Below are positions 1 through 10,250 of a stretch of DNA of 64,000 nucleotides, piece by piece; the stretch's first letter is position 1; the number at the start of each line of letters is the position of its first letter. The position numbers and the translations under genes were made by a program. Origin of the DNA: Muraenolepis orangiensis (Eukaryota > Chordata > Actinopteri > Gadiformes > Muraenolepididae); contig CM051006.1 of NCBI GenBank assembly GCA_027704905.1, forward strand, positions 2,681,876 to 2,745,875, written 5' to 3'. The notes under the pieces are model-generated. The model was not told where the DNA came from. It searched no databases and saw only the letters and a program-made list of their open reading frames with translations.

Positions 1-184
1 AGTGGGGGACGTCGTCAGTGGGGGACGTCGTCAGTGGGGGACGTCGTCAGCGGGGGACGTCAGCGGGGGACGTCGTCAGCGGGGGACGTCGTCAGCGGGG
101 GACGTCAGCGGGGGACGTCGTCAGTGGGGGACGTCGTCAGTGGGGGACGTCGTCAGTGGGGGACGTCAGTGGGGGACGTCGGTG
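1..184. repeat. 16/13-bp GC-rich minisatellite
   Basis: Tandem units of about 16 bp (GTCGTCAGTGGGGGAC) alternate with 13-bp variants lacking one GTC, in at least 11 copies running off the left edge. An AGTGGG/AGCGGG transition marks subtypes. Frames read through it as Gly-Asp-Val-Val-Ser-Gly-Gly-Arg because the unit lacks stops, which is not evidence of coding. Confidence 0.95.
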
Positions 185-950
185 GTGCAATGTGTTCAAA
201 ACGATGCAGCAGAACCAAGGCAGAACGAAACACTGAGCTGGTTCCCTTCCTGCTTCTCTCTTTCTCTCTCTCTGCTTCTTCCAGCCACCCAACATCCCGC
301 CTGTCTGGAGACCAGGACCTCTCCAGGTCTCAGGGGTCCTCACTGGTAGAAAAGAGAAGGAATTGGTTTGCTGAGTTAGCTGAGTCAGAAGCAGCAAAGC
401 GTAACAATGGATCATAAATAAATAAATCTAATATAAACTCAAATTAATGCAGAATCTAATAAACCAATCATCATTAGATGGAAAGTTTTATGGTTAAAAA
501 CCATAAAACACAACACTCATCATACATTAGAAGTGGTTCTGATGCTGAGTGGACCTCATACCGACTTCATGACAGCAGCCAGCAAGTTCAAATCATTTCA
601 GTCTTTTCCCAGAGCGGCCCGTGGTGTAATAATCCACTTATGTGTGTTTGAGCGGCCTGGTGAGACAGACTCAGCAGCTTGATTCCACTTCAGAGGCCCG
701 GGGACCACCCCAGGCTGAGGGAGGGGGGGAGGGGATGGAGGTGGGGGGTTGGGAGGGGGAGGGCCTCGCTGGCTTCCTGTGTAATCCCAGATCAAAGGTG
801 CGGGGGAAATGAGGATGGGTGGATTCCTGCTCTATCGACACTTTCTCCCCTCAGACGGGCGCCCCCCAAAAAATGGCGACCGGTGTAATCTCTTTACCTC
901 CGCAGCTGCAGCTTAGCACACTTGGATGGTGTGGTCGCAGTGCGGAGGGA
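185..950. other. Unannotated stretch; no gene recognised
   Basis: Apparently single-copy DNA with a G-rich purine tract near 716-765. No credible open frame, RNA gene or transposon is recognised. Confidence 0.5.
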
Positions 951-991
951 GAGATATTAGAGAGAGATATTAGAGAGAGATATTAGAGAGG
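951..991. repeat. 13-bp AGAGAGATATTAG tandem repeat
   Basis: About three consecutive 13-bp units, spacing verified between successive ATATTAG motifs. Confidence 0.85.
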
Positions 992-1348
992 GATACACCG
1001 TGTTTTTTTAGCGAGTGTGGGCAGAAAAGGTCCGACACCAACGCCGTATCCAGATGCTTGATGTCTGTTTTCATCACAGGTCGCCATAGCAACCGTGCTT
1101 GATAAGCAGTCATTTCGGCGGGAAGAAGTTCTATCCCTTTCCGCGAGTTCCACTAAAAAGCATCGATTCCGTAAACAGAAGAGGCAGAGCTACACCTTGA
1201 CGGACCAATGGGGTCACAGCTGGCCTCTGAACGCTAACACGCTCATAAGTAACCAGGACAGCCATCTTGTGCTCTCTTGGTCACAGTTGTGTATCAATGT
1301 GTCTCGTTGCTCACAATGTCTTCATTCCACTGACTGCAGCAGGACAGT

Positions 1349-1394
1349 CCAGGTCAAGGTCAAGGTCCAGGTCAAGGTCAAGGTTAAGGTCAAG
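1349..1394 (+). repeat. AGGTCA hexamer tandem repeat
   Basis: About seven near-perfect AGGTCA/AGGTCC/AGGTTA hexamers in direct orientation with no spacer. AGGTCA is the nuclear-receptor half-site and TCAAGGTCA the extended site used by monomeric receptors (SF-1/ERR type). It may equally be a chance short tandem repeat. Confidence 0.8.
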
Positions 1395-1429
1395 AAAGCA
1401 AAAGAATATACCTGTACATTTTGTATTTT

Positions 1430-1935
1430 TGTAATTTAGCAGATGCTTTTTAGCTAAAGCAACTGAGAATTCAGATACATGTATTGAAGGAGCAGGTAGG
1501 GGTCAGAGGTCATTATGGAGCAGGTAGGGGTTAGGGGTCATTAAAGAGCAGTTAGGGGTCAGAGGTCATAAACAAGCAGGTATTGCTTAATGGTCATTAA
1601 GGGGCATGTAGGGGTTAGGGGCCATTATGGAGCAGGTAGGGGTTAGGGGTAATTAAGGAGCAGGTAGGGGATAGGGGTCATTAAGGAGAAGGTAGGGGTT
1701 AGAGGTCATTCAGAAACAGGTAGGGGTCAGAGGTCGTTAAGGAGCAGGTAGGGATTAGATGTCATTAAGGAGCAGGTAGGGGTTACGGGTCATTAAGGAG
1801 CAGGTGGGGGTTAGAGGTCATTAAGGAACAGGTAGGGGTAAGGACGGAATTTTGCCTACAGGTTAGTCTGTGGAAATTGGGGATCAAAACCAGAACCCTG
1901 ATGCGGAGAGTCAAACAAGATGCAAACCTAACCAC
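1430..1935 (+). repeat. Dispersed L2/SINE-tail-like repeat hosting a 28-bp minisatellite
   Basis: The left end (ATTTAGCAGATGCTTTTTAG) resembles the 3'-tail consensus shared by fish L2 LINEs and SINEs. The right end (about 1880-1935, ending CTAACCACTGG) resembles the distal part of that repeat type. Between them, 1487-1840 holds about 12-13 tandem 28-bp units related to AAGGAGCAGGTAGGGGTTAG plus GGGTCATT. The same architecture recurs near 25355-26195, so the array probably grew from an internal motif of a dispersed repeat. Confidence 0.7.
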
Positions 1936-2071
1936 TGGAAAATCCTTGTTCCAATATCCAATTAAAACGGTGACTTGGGAGACTGGTCATTAGCTGTGGT
2001 TCTGTGGTTCTGTGGTTTGTGTGTTGTACCTTATGTGCTCTTGTGAAGGCCCCATGTCTGGCTGTGAGTTA

Positions 2072-2345
2072 ATTTAGAATAGATTAGATTAGATTCTAAT
2101 TTATTGTCATTGCACAGCACAAGTACAGTACAGAGAAAATGCTTCAGCATCTAACCAGAGCGCAAATGTTGCAGTAAAGTTTAATTTACAGTTTACAGTT
2201 GCTAAAATAAAGTCTACTAGGTATAAAAACAGTTATACGAGTAGAGTAGTTACAGAGTATGTGTGAGATATGTGGTGATGTGGAGGTAGAGGTAGGGAGT
2301 TGTGATTACAGTGCAAGGCAGTTGAAGACATTGATGGTGATATAT
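2072..2345 (-). mobile_element. Rex1-like LINE 3' fragment (family B, copy B1)
   Basis: Starts with a GATTAGATTAGATT tail followed by sequence closely matching the 3' end of the family-B copy at 8760-9190 (shared TTATTGTCATTG, ATCTAACCAGAG, GCAAATGTTGCAGTAAAG and GTCTACTAGGT). The orientation makes this the 3' UTR and oligonucleotide tail of a heavily 5'-truncated insertion on the minus strand. Rex1/Babar elements are known for conserved 3' UTRs ending in short tandem repeats. No coding sequence remains. Confidence 0.75.
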
Positions 2346-2723
2346 TATTATTATAGGATATATTGAGCAGAGGTGGGGGGCAGGGGGGGTGAAGAGGGGG
2401 GGTGCACTTGCAACTTACTTAAGGAGCGGAGGGATTACAACTTTTACAGCTGAACAGAACACTGACAGCGCAGTGAGGGAAGGAGAAAGGAGGGGAGGAG
2501 GAGGAAGGAAGGGAGAGGAGGAAGGAGAGGAGGAGGAAGGACAGGACATGGAAGCAGCAGCTTGAGGGTTAGTGAGGGGAAAAGTGGAGCCATCAACAAT
2601 GATTCTCAGAGGACTCCTTTTGGAGCAGATGTGCATGGTGCTAGCATGACATATACACAACCACACACTTGTGCATTGTGAATTGTGCATGCAATGTTTA
2701 AACCAACAGGAGAGGGCTTGATA
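2346..2723. other. Purine-rich low-complexity stretch
   Basis: GGA/AGG-rich purine run, strongest at 2470-2550, with no gene. The 108-codon minus frame across it is low-complexity Ser/Pro. Confidence 0.6.
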
Positions 2724-2960
2724 ATGGTAAATGGACTGCATTTATATATAAATGTATACATAGCGTTTTTCTAAACAGTGTGGCCATTCAAAGCGCTTTA
2801 CAAGTCATGCCTCACATTCACCACGTCAGGAGCAGTTAGGGTTAGGGTGTCTTTCTCAAGGACACCTCGACAGTTTTTAATGGGAGGAGGTGGGGATCGA
2901 ACCAGCAACCTTCCAGTTGTGAGGCGACAGCTCTACCTCCTGAAATATACTGCCGCCCGT
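2724..2960 (-). repeat. tRNA-derived SINE-like repeat, copy 1
   Basis: Read on the minus strand, the right end carries a pol III A-box-like TAGAGCTGTCGCC context (a close copy at 39.1 kb has the fuller TAGCTCAGGAGG form) and a B-box-like GGTTCGATCCCC. The body contains the common fish motif TGTCCTTGAGAAAGAC and ends in the AAATGGACTGCATTTATATA module. Internal pol III boxes at one end suggest a tRNA-derived SINE. A free-standing tRNA gene is excluded because no cloverleaf closes. Confidence 0.65.
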
Positions 2961-4865
2961 ATAATGGCTGGTATTCCTTCTCCAAGAGGTTTGTTTTCGT
3001 TGAGTGTGAGTGTGAGGTTGTTTGCCATAATGAAGTTCTTTACAAGAGGAAACACCAGCCCCCCTCCGCCCCTATTATGAAGACCCTAATGTGAGATTAA
3101 AGCCCTCTAATGGAGACCTAATGTCAGTGTAAACTGGCCCACATTCTGGAGTCCAAAACTTCTCCCCCTGTTAGCCGGCTCCCCTTCCTCGCCTTGCTAG
3201 CAGCTAACAGGCTAACCGGCCTCATGCATTATGCATGGAGGACACCTCCGTCAAACTGTTCAGCCTCTGCTGTGCTTACGCCAGACACCGATTGTGATTG
3301 TTTGGATTGGAAATGAGGATACCCATCTGGCATTTGATTATCTGTGTAATATGCCGACAAGAGCCACAGAGACACCGGGGGCTAGCAGCAAGGCCCGGTC
3401 CAGAACACAAGCCCATAAGCCTCTTTAAGCGAGGAGATGCCAGTGTGTCTAAAATAAGCCACTTTAGAGGTACTTTGGAGACATAGAGGTGTACTAGGCC
3501 CGGTGGTCTCAACGGATCAGGTTCACTTATCCTGGTGTCTCTCTGAAAAAGTGTCTGTATACGATTAGAGCCGGTGAAAACTTTTATTTTATAACTTGGC
3601 CGAGCCTCCGCCGGTGCTTGGGTTCTGGAGTCCAGGGCCCACTGTCGACATTTATATATTTTTCCAAAGAACTGCTCGGTTCTTCTCAAGTTCACAGCAC
3701 CTATGGGAGAGCAACTCCTTTATACAGAACTATTCGTGCTAAAAGGGAGAGGTCTCCCATGACCTCGAAGCCTGAAGCTCATACACACAACTCATAGATA
3801 AAACGGACATTACAGGTTACTTAGTTAACAGAGTCTTCTCGTCTGAACACAATCCCGTTGGATTCCTTGAAGGTAATGCATGTTTAGGCTATGCTATTGT
3901 TATAAGTTTGATCAGGTTTCCCGTGTCAATACAATACGTACCTTACAGTACATTACAATAATATCCATAAAGTACAATACGTACGCTGCTCATGGCTGGA
4001 GGCCCAGGGCTATTCCTGCAGCTGATGGTCTTATTCTTCTTTATACTCTATAGAGATAAAACTAACTGATTTAACGACAATTTAAAAATGACGATAGCGC
4101 TTCTTACACACAACCTGGAGGCTCCAAAATCCTCTCAGCCTCTCTTTATAATGCATCACGTCCCTGGTTTGACCTCTTCTGCCCCCCGATACTCGACCTT
4201 GGTCTTTGATGAACTGTTAAGTTGAAGAAGTTACGAAGTTAAAGGTACTTACGAGTACCTTTATTTCCATATTTCTTTCTGTCCGGTTGTCTCGGCTATT
4301 ACAAAAACCTTAGTGTGACGAGATGGACGCCCACACAGTCAGAGACCAACAATGTTCAGCCCATACATGTTAAGAAGCTCTCCGTCAGGCCGAGGAGTTT
4401 ACAGAGACCACTTGAAGAACAAATCATGCTTCATAACAGACCGCTTTGGGGAGAGATTTGCATGGTTTTAGTCTTGTTTCTAATGAACTACTACAAAACC
4501 TACAAATTTGACTTATGGTTAACAATGGAATCATTGCATTGTGGGTACACAGCCTCTGTTCTAATGCTTCGTGGGTCACCATAATAAAATAGAGGCCATT
4601 ATTAAAAGCGGAATTTATTTTTGAAGTTTAAAATGTGTGAAATGTGTGCTTCAGCGCAAGAGGACCTATTGTACAATGTGCTGTCGTAATATTGCGGTAT
4701 TTATTTAGCACCCTTCTTCTTAAACCTTTTATATGATAATAAAAAGCATTTGATACTGTGTACTGCAGTAGTACATAGTAGACACATTAAACAAGCTACT
4801 ACTAAAAGTAGTAGCTTTTAGTGTAAAATAATAATAATTGAATACTTAAGTGGAGTATGTGTGGT
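2961..4865. other. Unannotated stretch; hairpin at 4793-4817
   Basis: No transposon or gene recognised in 1.9 kb of moderately AT-rich DNA. An 11-bp perfect inverted repeat AAGCTACTACT / AGTAGTAGCTT with a 3-nt loop lies at 4793-4817, and a near-palindrome around ATGCATTATGCAT lies at about 3222-3236. The 139-codon minus frame at 3276-3695 shows no recognisable domain. Confidence 0.45.
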
Positions 4866-4867
4866 TG

Positions 4868-4970
4868 GTGTCTGGTTGAAGCAGCCTCCCCTGGCCCCAG
4901 TCAGTCTGATTAGAGTCAGGTTAAAGCAGCATTGCATAACTCCAGTCAGACTGATTCTTGTTGGAGTAAG
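4868..4970. repeat. 45-bp minisatellite, left remnant (about 2 units)
   Basis: Two diverged units of the array at 6813-7165 (GGTTGAAGCAGCCTC, CCCCAGTCAG.CTGATTAGAG). It lies immediately upstream of Rex1-like copy A1, so the LINE separates two parts of one array. Confidence 0.8.
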
Positions 4971-6812
4971 TTGGAGTATGGCGCAGTACGAAATGGCTGC
5001 CATGTCGCGAGCTCCCACACGACGACGCAGTTTTTTGTTATTTATTCTTTTTATCGCGACTATCTTTGTTCAGGAAGTTAGTAGCACGTTAATTTCTAAC
5101 TTTTGCACACTTCTGGAGATCAGATCGACAGTCGCTCGCCGCCTACCGGAGTTTTTTCATTCTTTCAACTCGGACGTCCCGCCCAAAGTCACAGCTAGAT
5201 TATCTCCGACCATCTTGGGCACGATTACACACAAGCATCGCAAGAAGAAGTGAGGGAAGCGAGCCGGCGTGCTCGTCAGGCTAAGATGTCGATCCGATCG
5301 CCCCCCACTACCCACCATTCTACTGGCTAATGTAAAGTCTCTGGACAATAAGTTAAGCGAGCAACAGGCTCGTATTCAATTCCACCGGGAAACTAAGGAC
5401 ACCTGTATCATCTGCCTTACGGAGACAAGGATGTCGGAGGGGGTTACTGACGCTGAAAGGATTTTCCGTCCACCGGGCAGACAGAACAAAGGCTCTCTCC
5501 GGTAAAGACCGTGGGTATGTCTCATGATAAATAGATCTTGGTGCAACCAAAGTCATGTACATCCCCTCAAGTCTTTCTGTTCCCCGGACCTGGAGTACCT
5601 GATGCTTATGTGCCGTCCATACTGGCTACCTCGGGAGTTTACTGTGGTAACCTGTTGCTGTTTACATTCCCCCACAAGCCAACACGGACACAGCGCTGAA
5701 GGAACTGTATGGGGTTATCAGCAAATAGGAGTCGGCACACCCTGAGGCTGCTCTCATCGTGCCCTCCTCTGCCCACCGTTCGGCAAATCAGACCAACGCC
5801 CTATCCAGCTACTCCCCGCCTAGAAGCAGAGACTGAAGCAGCAACCGATCGCTGTGAGGGAGGTCCAATGCTGGTCGGACCAATCAGACTCTATGCTGTA
5901 GGATTGTTTTGATCGCGCTGACTGGCACATGTTCTGCGTTGCCTCGGACAATAACATCAACAAGTACGCGTCGTCAGTCACCGGGTTCATCAAGAAGTGC
6001 ATAGATGACGTTGTTCCGACCAAGTCGGTTCAGATATACCAACCAGAAACCGTGGATTAACGGCGATGTTCGCGCTGCCCTACACGCGCGTAACGCCGCC
6101 TTTGGCTCCGGAAATATGGAGGGGTATGTGGCAGGGGCTACAGACGATAACAAACTTCAGAGGGAGAACCAGAACCACTGCTCTACCTCCCTCCCAGGAG
6201 AGCTAAATAATTGTTTTGCTCGGTTCGACGTGAACGGTAGCCCGCCGAAGCCAGCGCCGCCTGAGGAGATCAGCCTGCTGAACATCTCGGAGGCGGATGT
6301 GCGCCGCACCTTCAAGCGGTTGAACATCCGTAAGGCAGCAGGCCCTGACGACATCCCGGGCCGCGTCCTCAGAGCATGCGCAGACCAGTTGGCAGGAGTC
6401 TTTGCAGACATCTTCAACCTCTCCCTGTCCCAGGCTGTTGATCCCGCGGTCTTCAAGATCCCCATCGTGCCTGTCCCTAAACCACCCAAGGTAACATGCC
6501 TGAATGACTATAGACCTGTAGCCCTCACCTCGATTGTCAGCAAATGCTTCGAGAGGTTGGTCAAGGACGTTATTTGCTCCGTGTTACCTACCATGCTGGA
6601 CCCATGGCAATTTGCATATCGTCAAAACAGATCCACGGATGACGCAATTGCCATGACGCACCTGCCATTGGCGCTTCAAAGGGTGGTTCGGACAGCCCAG
6701 TATATCGTTGGAGGTGAGCTCCCCTTCCTCCTGGATATATATTATTTTTATAACTGCTGTCTGTCGTTGGGTATTACACATAACATTTTCACTCACTGCT
6801 TTATACTTGTGT
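4971..6812 (+). mobile_element. Rex1/Babar-like LINE, family A copy A1 (decayed)
   Basis: The plus-strand element begins with a putative 5' region (from about 4971) containing a start-like frame, then AP-endonuclease remnants at 5269-5505 (LLANVKSLDNKL, then CIICLTETRMSEG) and 5524-5760. A linker and the RT N-terminal part follow at 6005-6665 with KAAGPDDIPGRVLRACADQL, LNDYRPVALTSIVSKCFERL and FAYRQNRSTDDAI. After codons for THLPL the frame jumps to RT C-terminal ALQRVVRTAQYIVGGELP, so the catalytic palm including FADD is deleted. It ends in a truncated 3' UTR (TTTATACTTGTGTAA) that in copy A2 continues to an ACTTG tail. Several frameshifts are present; it is non-functional. The Rex1 assignment rests on the (F/Y)SSAFNTI/FADDTTV type seen in A2. 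Confidence 0.82.
6005..6665 (+). pseudogene. Rex1-like RT N-terminal fragment (copy A1)
   Basis: Open frame of which about 220 codons are LINE-derived. They cover the endonuclease-RT linker (KPWINGDVRAALHARNAAFG), the RT 0/1 region (RTFKRLNIRKAAGPDDIPGR) and RT block 2 (DYRPVALTSI...KCFERLV). The polymerase signature F-A-D-D and the DFSSAFNT block are absent, so no catalytic activity is possible. The remaining codons to 6814 run through the deletion junction into C-terminal and 3' UTR sequence. Confidence 0.8.
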
Positions 6813-7165
6813 AAACTGGCCCCAGTCAGACTGATTAGAGTCTGGTGGAAGCAGCCTCACGTGGCCCCATTCAGTCTGATTAGAGTCTGGTTGAAGCAGC
6901 CTCACCTGGTCCCAGTCAGACTGATTATAGTCTGGTTGAAGCAGCCTCACCTGGCCCCAGTCAGACTGATTAGAGTCTGGTTGAATCAGCCTCACCTGGC
7001 CCCAGTCAGACTGATTAGAGTCAGGTTGAAGCAGCCTCACCTGGCCCCAGTCCGACTGATTAGAGTCTGGTTGAAGCTGCCTCACCTGGCCCCAGTCAGA
7101 CTGATTAGAGTCTGGTTGAAGCTGCCTCACCTGGCCCCAGTCAGACTGATTAGAGTCTTGTTGAA
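6813..7165. repeat. 45-bp minisatellite, main block (about 8 units)
   Basis: Tandem 45-bp units (GGTTGAAGCAGCCTCACCTG, GCCCCAGTCAGACTGATTAGAGTCT). The period was checked at 6961 versus 7006. Because 45 is divisible by 3, both strands show artificial 15-residue repeat proteins (plus LAPVRLIRVWLKQPH; minus QPDSNQSDWGQVRLL). Its first unit abuts the truncated LINE A1 3' end. Confidence 0.95.
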
Positions 7166-8359
7166 TAATAGATCAATATACTTTACACGACAGTGTAACA
7201 CAATGATTTGTAATTGTTTACTCTCTTTTCAATGTAGAATGTAGAACACAGAACATAGAACGCAGAACGCACCTGATTGATGAAATAAGATCCTTGTGCT
7301 ATCGCAGTGTTTTGAAATTTTTTTTAATGGAAAAGTAAGCAAAGAGAAGAACCCATCACTGAAACAGATATCACACACTAACATAATAATAATAATATAT
7401 ATATGCTGGACGTAGTGTGGGACTTGGCCTTCACATACAAAAATTGCAATTAAAATTACACTATCAATTGCCTTTTTTTCAACTGTAGTTGACAGTTCGA
7501 TTTTAATCATATCCACAAAATGAAAAAGTGAATGTAATGGTTTTCTCTTTACAACTTGTAGCTCCTCCCCTATCTGTGACTGCTGCACCACTTCAGCCAA
7601 TAGGAATATGCCCTTTAAGACTCCTCCCCTTCACCCATATACTGTACATGAATAGAACAGTGAACGACACACACACACACAGACAGACACAGACACACAC
7701 TGCTTGTCATTGTCAGTGGCTCAGTACTTCTTTATCTTTAATAGCATGTTGTATGAATACGGTGAATATCTGAGTCTAACGTGTTCTGTTCTAAACGAGG
7801 CACCTGGAAGACACTCCTGTCTGGTTTGGTTTGAATCCCCGTGAGACGGCTGGTCTATTCCCTGGTCCCTGGGGACCCTGTCCTCTGTTCTCTAACCTCA
7901 TGTGACTTCAGCACATGGCTGCCCTCTTCAGAATTAATTTAAACAAGAACGATAATAATAACTTACTTCATTTGATTTTCCTTTCTTTTTGAAAATACTA
8001 AGTAGACAATAGAGAGTGTTTAGATCCATCATGCTGGTGAGGGGATGGACAGAATAAAGGACCAGTGCAGACCAAAGCCTTGTAGGCCTACTGTGTGTGT
8101 TCATTTTCATTGAGGGGTTTATCAATTATTGTTCTTATTAATAAATGACAAATTAATTTCCTGTCTGGGATTAATAAAGTTGATCTGATCTTAAGTTAAT
8201 GAACGAAACAGCGTCTGTGTTATGGTGTTATGTGTCTTGGCTATTGTGTCCCCGTGTGGTGTGTGAGGAGACTTAGAATTAGAGTGATTTAAGTGACCTT
8301 TGAACAGCAGACAGGCGCCAAGCCGCCACACGTGTCTTTCCCTCCTGAGGTGAGGTTGT
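7166..8359. other. Unannotated stretch with a promoter-like cluster near 7560-7640
   Basis: No gene or transposon recognised. Around 7560-7640 two GCTCCTCCCC/ACTCCTCCCC boxes flank CAGCCAATAGG (CCAAT-box match), with CCATATACTG downstream. This resembles promoter architecture but no coding exon follows. A short CA/GACA tract lies at 7667-7700. Confidence 0.4.
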
Positions 8360-8608
8360 CCTCCTCCTCCTCCTCCTCCTCCTCCTCCTCCTCCTCCTCC
8401 TCCTCCTCCTCCTCCTCCTCAACATGTTTCTCTAACACACCTCCTCCACTTCTCCTCCTCCTCCTCCTCCTCCTCCTCCTCCTCCTCCTCCTCCTCCTCC
8501 TCCTCCTCCTCCTCCTCCTCCTCCTCTTCCTCCTCCTCCTCCTCCTCCTCCTCCTCCTCCTCCTCCTCCTCCTCCTCCTCCTCCTCCTCCTCCTCCTCCT
8601 CCTTCTCC
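8360..8608. repeat. (CTC)n/(GAG)n microsatellite, two blocks
   Basis: A near-pure CTC trinucleotide run at 8360-8419 and a longer one at 8451-8608, separated by a short non-repeat segment. The sequence CTCCTCAACATGTTTC occurs at the end of both blocks (about 8415 and 8605), so a block-plus-flank duplication is visible. The poly-Arg, poly-Glu and poly-Leu frames are artefacts. Confidence 0.97.
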
Positions 8609-8759
8609 TCAACATGTTTCATTTGAGACTATTGGGTGTCTTAATGCGGCTAATAGACTCAAGGCTTTAATCCTTTGGTGGTTTGTCTCGACCAACTCTT
8701 AGCACATAATAACACAACACCTCAAAACAAGTGGATGGGTAATCCGTTTACCCATCCAC

Positions 8760-10250
8760 AGATTAGAGGAGATTAGATTAGATTAGATTCAAATGTATTG
8801 TCATTGAACAGCACGTACAAGTACAGTATAGCGAAAATAATGGCATCTAACCAGAGTGCAAATGTTGCAGTAAAGTGCCTGGTAATATATCATTTATAGT
8901 TTACAGTTGCTTAAAGACAGTCTACTAGGTGTACAAGTATAGGTATATCTATTTAACTATATATGTATATTATATTATATATTTTATAGGTAGTGATCAG
9001 GGGTCAGTGATCAGGGGTATATCATAAATATAATAAATGTATATACAGCAGGTAGTGAGCAGGGATATGCAGTTCTATCAACAGTTGAAGACTCAAATAT
9101 ATACGGCAGGTACAGTAAAAATGTACACATTTGCAGGTATCTTATCAATAAATATGTAAACTATAGGTAGAGGTAGCTAGTTGTGATTCGCTACTGGAGC
9201 CCCACTGCTGCCCCCCCCCCCCCATTCGATGGCACACTGGTAAAAGTTCACCAGAGCCTGGTGAGCCTTCTTTACCAGTGAGGCAGTATTGAGGGACCAG
9301 GAGATGTGGACCCCCAGGAATTTGAAGCTGGAGACACGCTCGACCTCTGCTCCGTTGATGAGGAGGGGGGCGTGTGCGCCAGCTCTAGTCTTCCTGAAGT
9401 CCACGATGAGCTCCTTGGTCTTCTTGGTGTTGAGGGCCAGGTTCTTGTCAGTGCACCACGCCACCAGGTGCTGGACCTCCTCCCTGTAGGCTGCCTCATC
9501 GTTGTTTTTGATGAGGCCCACCACCGTTGTGTCGTCGGCAAACTTGATGATGGTGTTTGTACCATGTACAGGAGTGCAAAGGGAGTAGAGGGGAGGGCTC
9601 AGGACACAGCCCTGGGGGACGCCGGTGTTCAGGGTGAGGGTGGAGGAGGTGAGATCGGCTAACCTGACTGACTGGAGTCTGTTGGTTAGGAAGTCTAATA
9701 ACCAGTTACAAACAGAGGGTTTAATGTCAAGATTCTTGGTTTTCATGAGGTCACCAAGTTTGAAGATGAGTTTGGAGGGGATGATGGTGTTAAATGCTGA
9801 GCTGAAGTCGATGAACAGCATTCTCATGTGGGTGTTGCTCTCATCCAGGTGGGAGAGAGCAGAGTGAAGGGCTGAGGAGATAACATCCTCCGTGCTCCTG
9901 TTCTCACGGTAGCCAAATTGGTGTTTATCCAGTGAGGGTGACAGGCCAGATTTGAGGTGAGCCAGGACCAGCCTCTCGAAGCACTTCATGATGATGGGGG
10001 TGAGTGCAACAGGTCAGCCACTCAGTTCCCGAGCACGCGACCAGGGATGCCATCAAGACCAGCTGCCTTATGCGCATTTGTTCTGCTCAGTGCCGCACAC
10101 ACATCTTTGGGGGATAGGGTGAGGGGTTGGTGGTCAGCGGGGAGAGTAGCCCTGATGAGCAGTTCTGGGTTGTTCCAGTCGTAGCAAGCATACAAAATGA
10201 TTGAGCTCGTCAGGGAGGGATGAGTCAGTGATTGGAAGGGAGAAAGGCAG
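8760..10250 (-). mobile_element. Rex1/Babar-like LINE, family B copy B2
   Basis: Minus-strand, 5'-truncated element. The 3' end is at 8760-8790 with a (GATTA)n tail; the 3' UTR occupies about 8790-9185; the RT lies at 9177-9989; an upstream RT fragment (10022-10230: LTLSPKDVCAALSRTNAHKAAG) is in another frame. Compared with copy B3, RT N-terminal sequence between GRVLGN and IIMKCFERL is missing (about 150-170 bp), giving the frame break at about 10010. A poly-C run at 9211-9223 marks another junction that replaces the RT C-terminus with 3' UTR. Confidence 0.87.
9177..9989 (-). pseudogene. Rex1-like reverse transcriptase fragment (270 codons)
   Basis: Retains the core of the polymerase: KCFERLVLAHL at the N-terminus, FGYRENRSTEDV, MLFIDFSSAFNTIIPSKL (about residues 58-74), LNTGVPQGCVLSPPLYSL and the catalytic KFADDTTVVGLI (FADD at about residues 150-153), then KTKELIVDFRKT and FKFLGVHIS. 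The chain ends prematurely because the C-terminal domain after FYQCAIE is replaced by a Gly-rich translation of the poly-C junction. The endonuclease and start codon context are missing. An intact product is unlikely, but the active-site block is uninterrupted. Confidence 0.85.

Noticed and set aside
2880..2960. A tRNA gene on the minus strand
   Set aside because: A- and B-box matches exist, but no acceptor stem or cloverleaf forms, and the same head recurs in a dispersed repeat at 39.1 kb.
3276..3695. 139-codon minus frame as a coding exon
   Set aside because: No domain recognised and no splice or conservation evidence available by eye.
6708..7244. 178-codon plus frame as a real protein
   Set aside because: It is LINE remnant followed by translation of the 45-bp array, and the opposite strand is open too.
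8289..8670. Poly-Arg, poly-Glu and poly-Leu proteins
   Set aside because: Translations of a pure CTC/GAG microsatellite.
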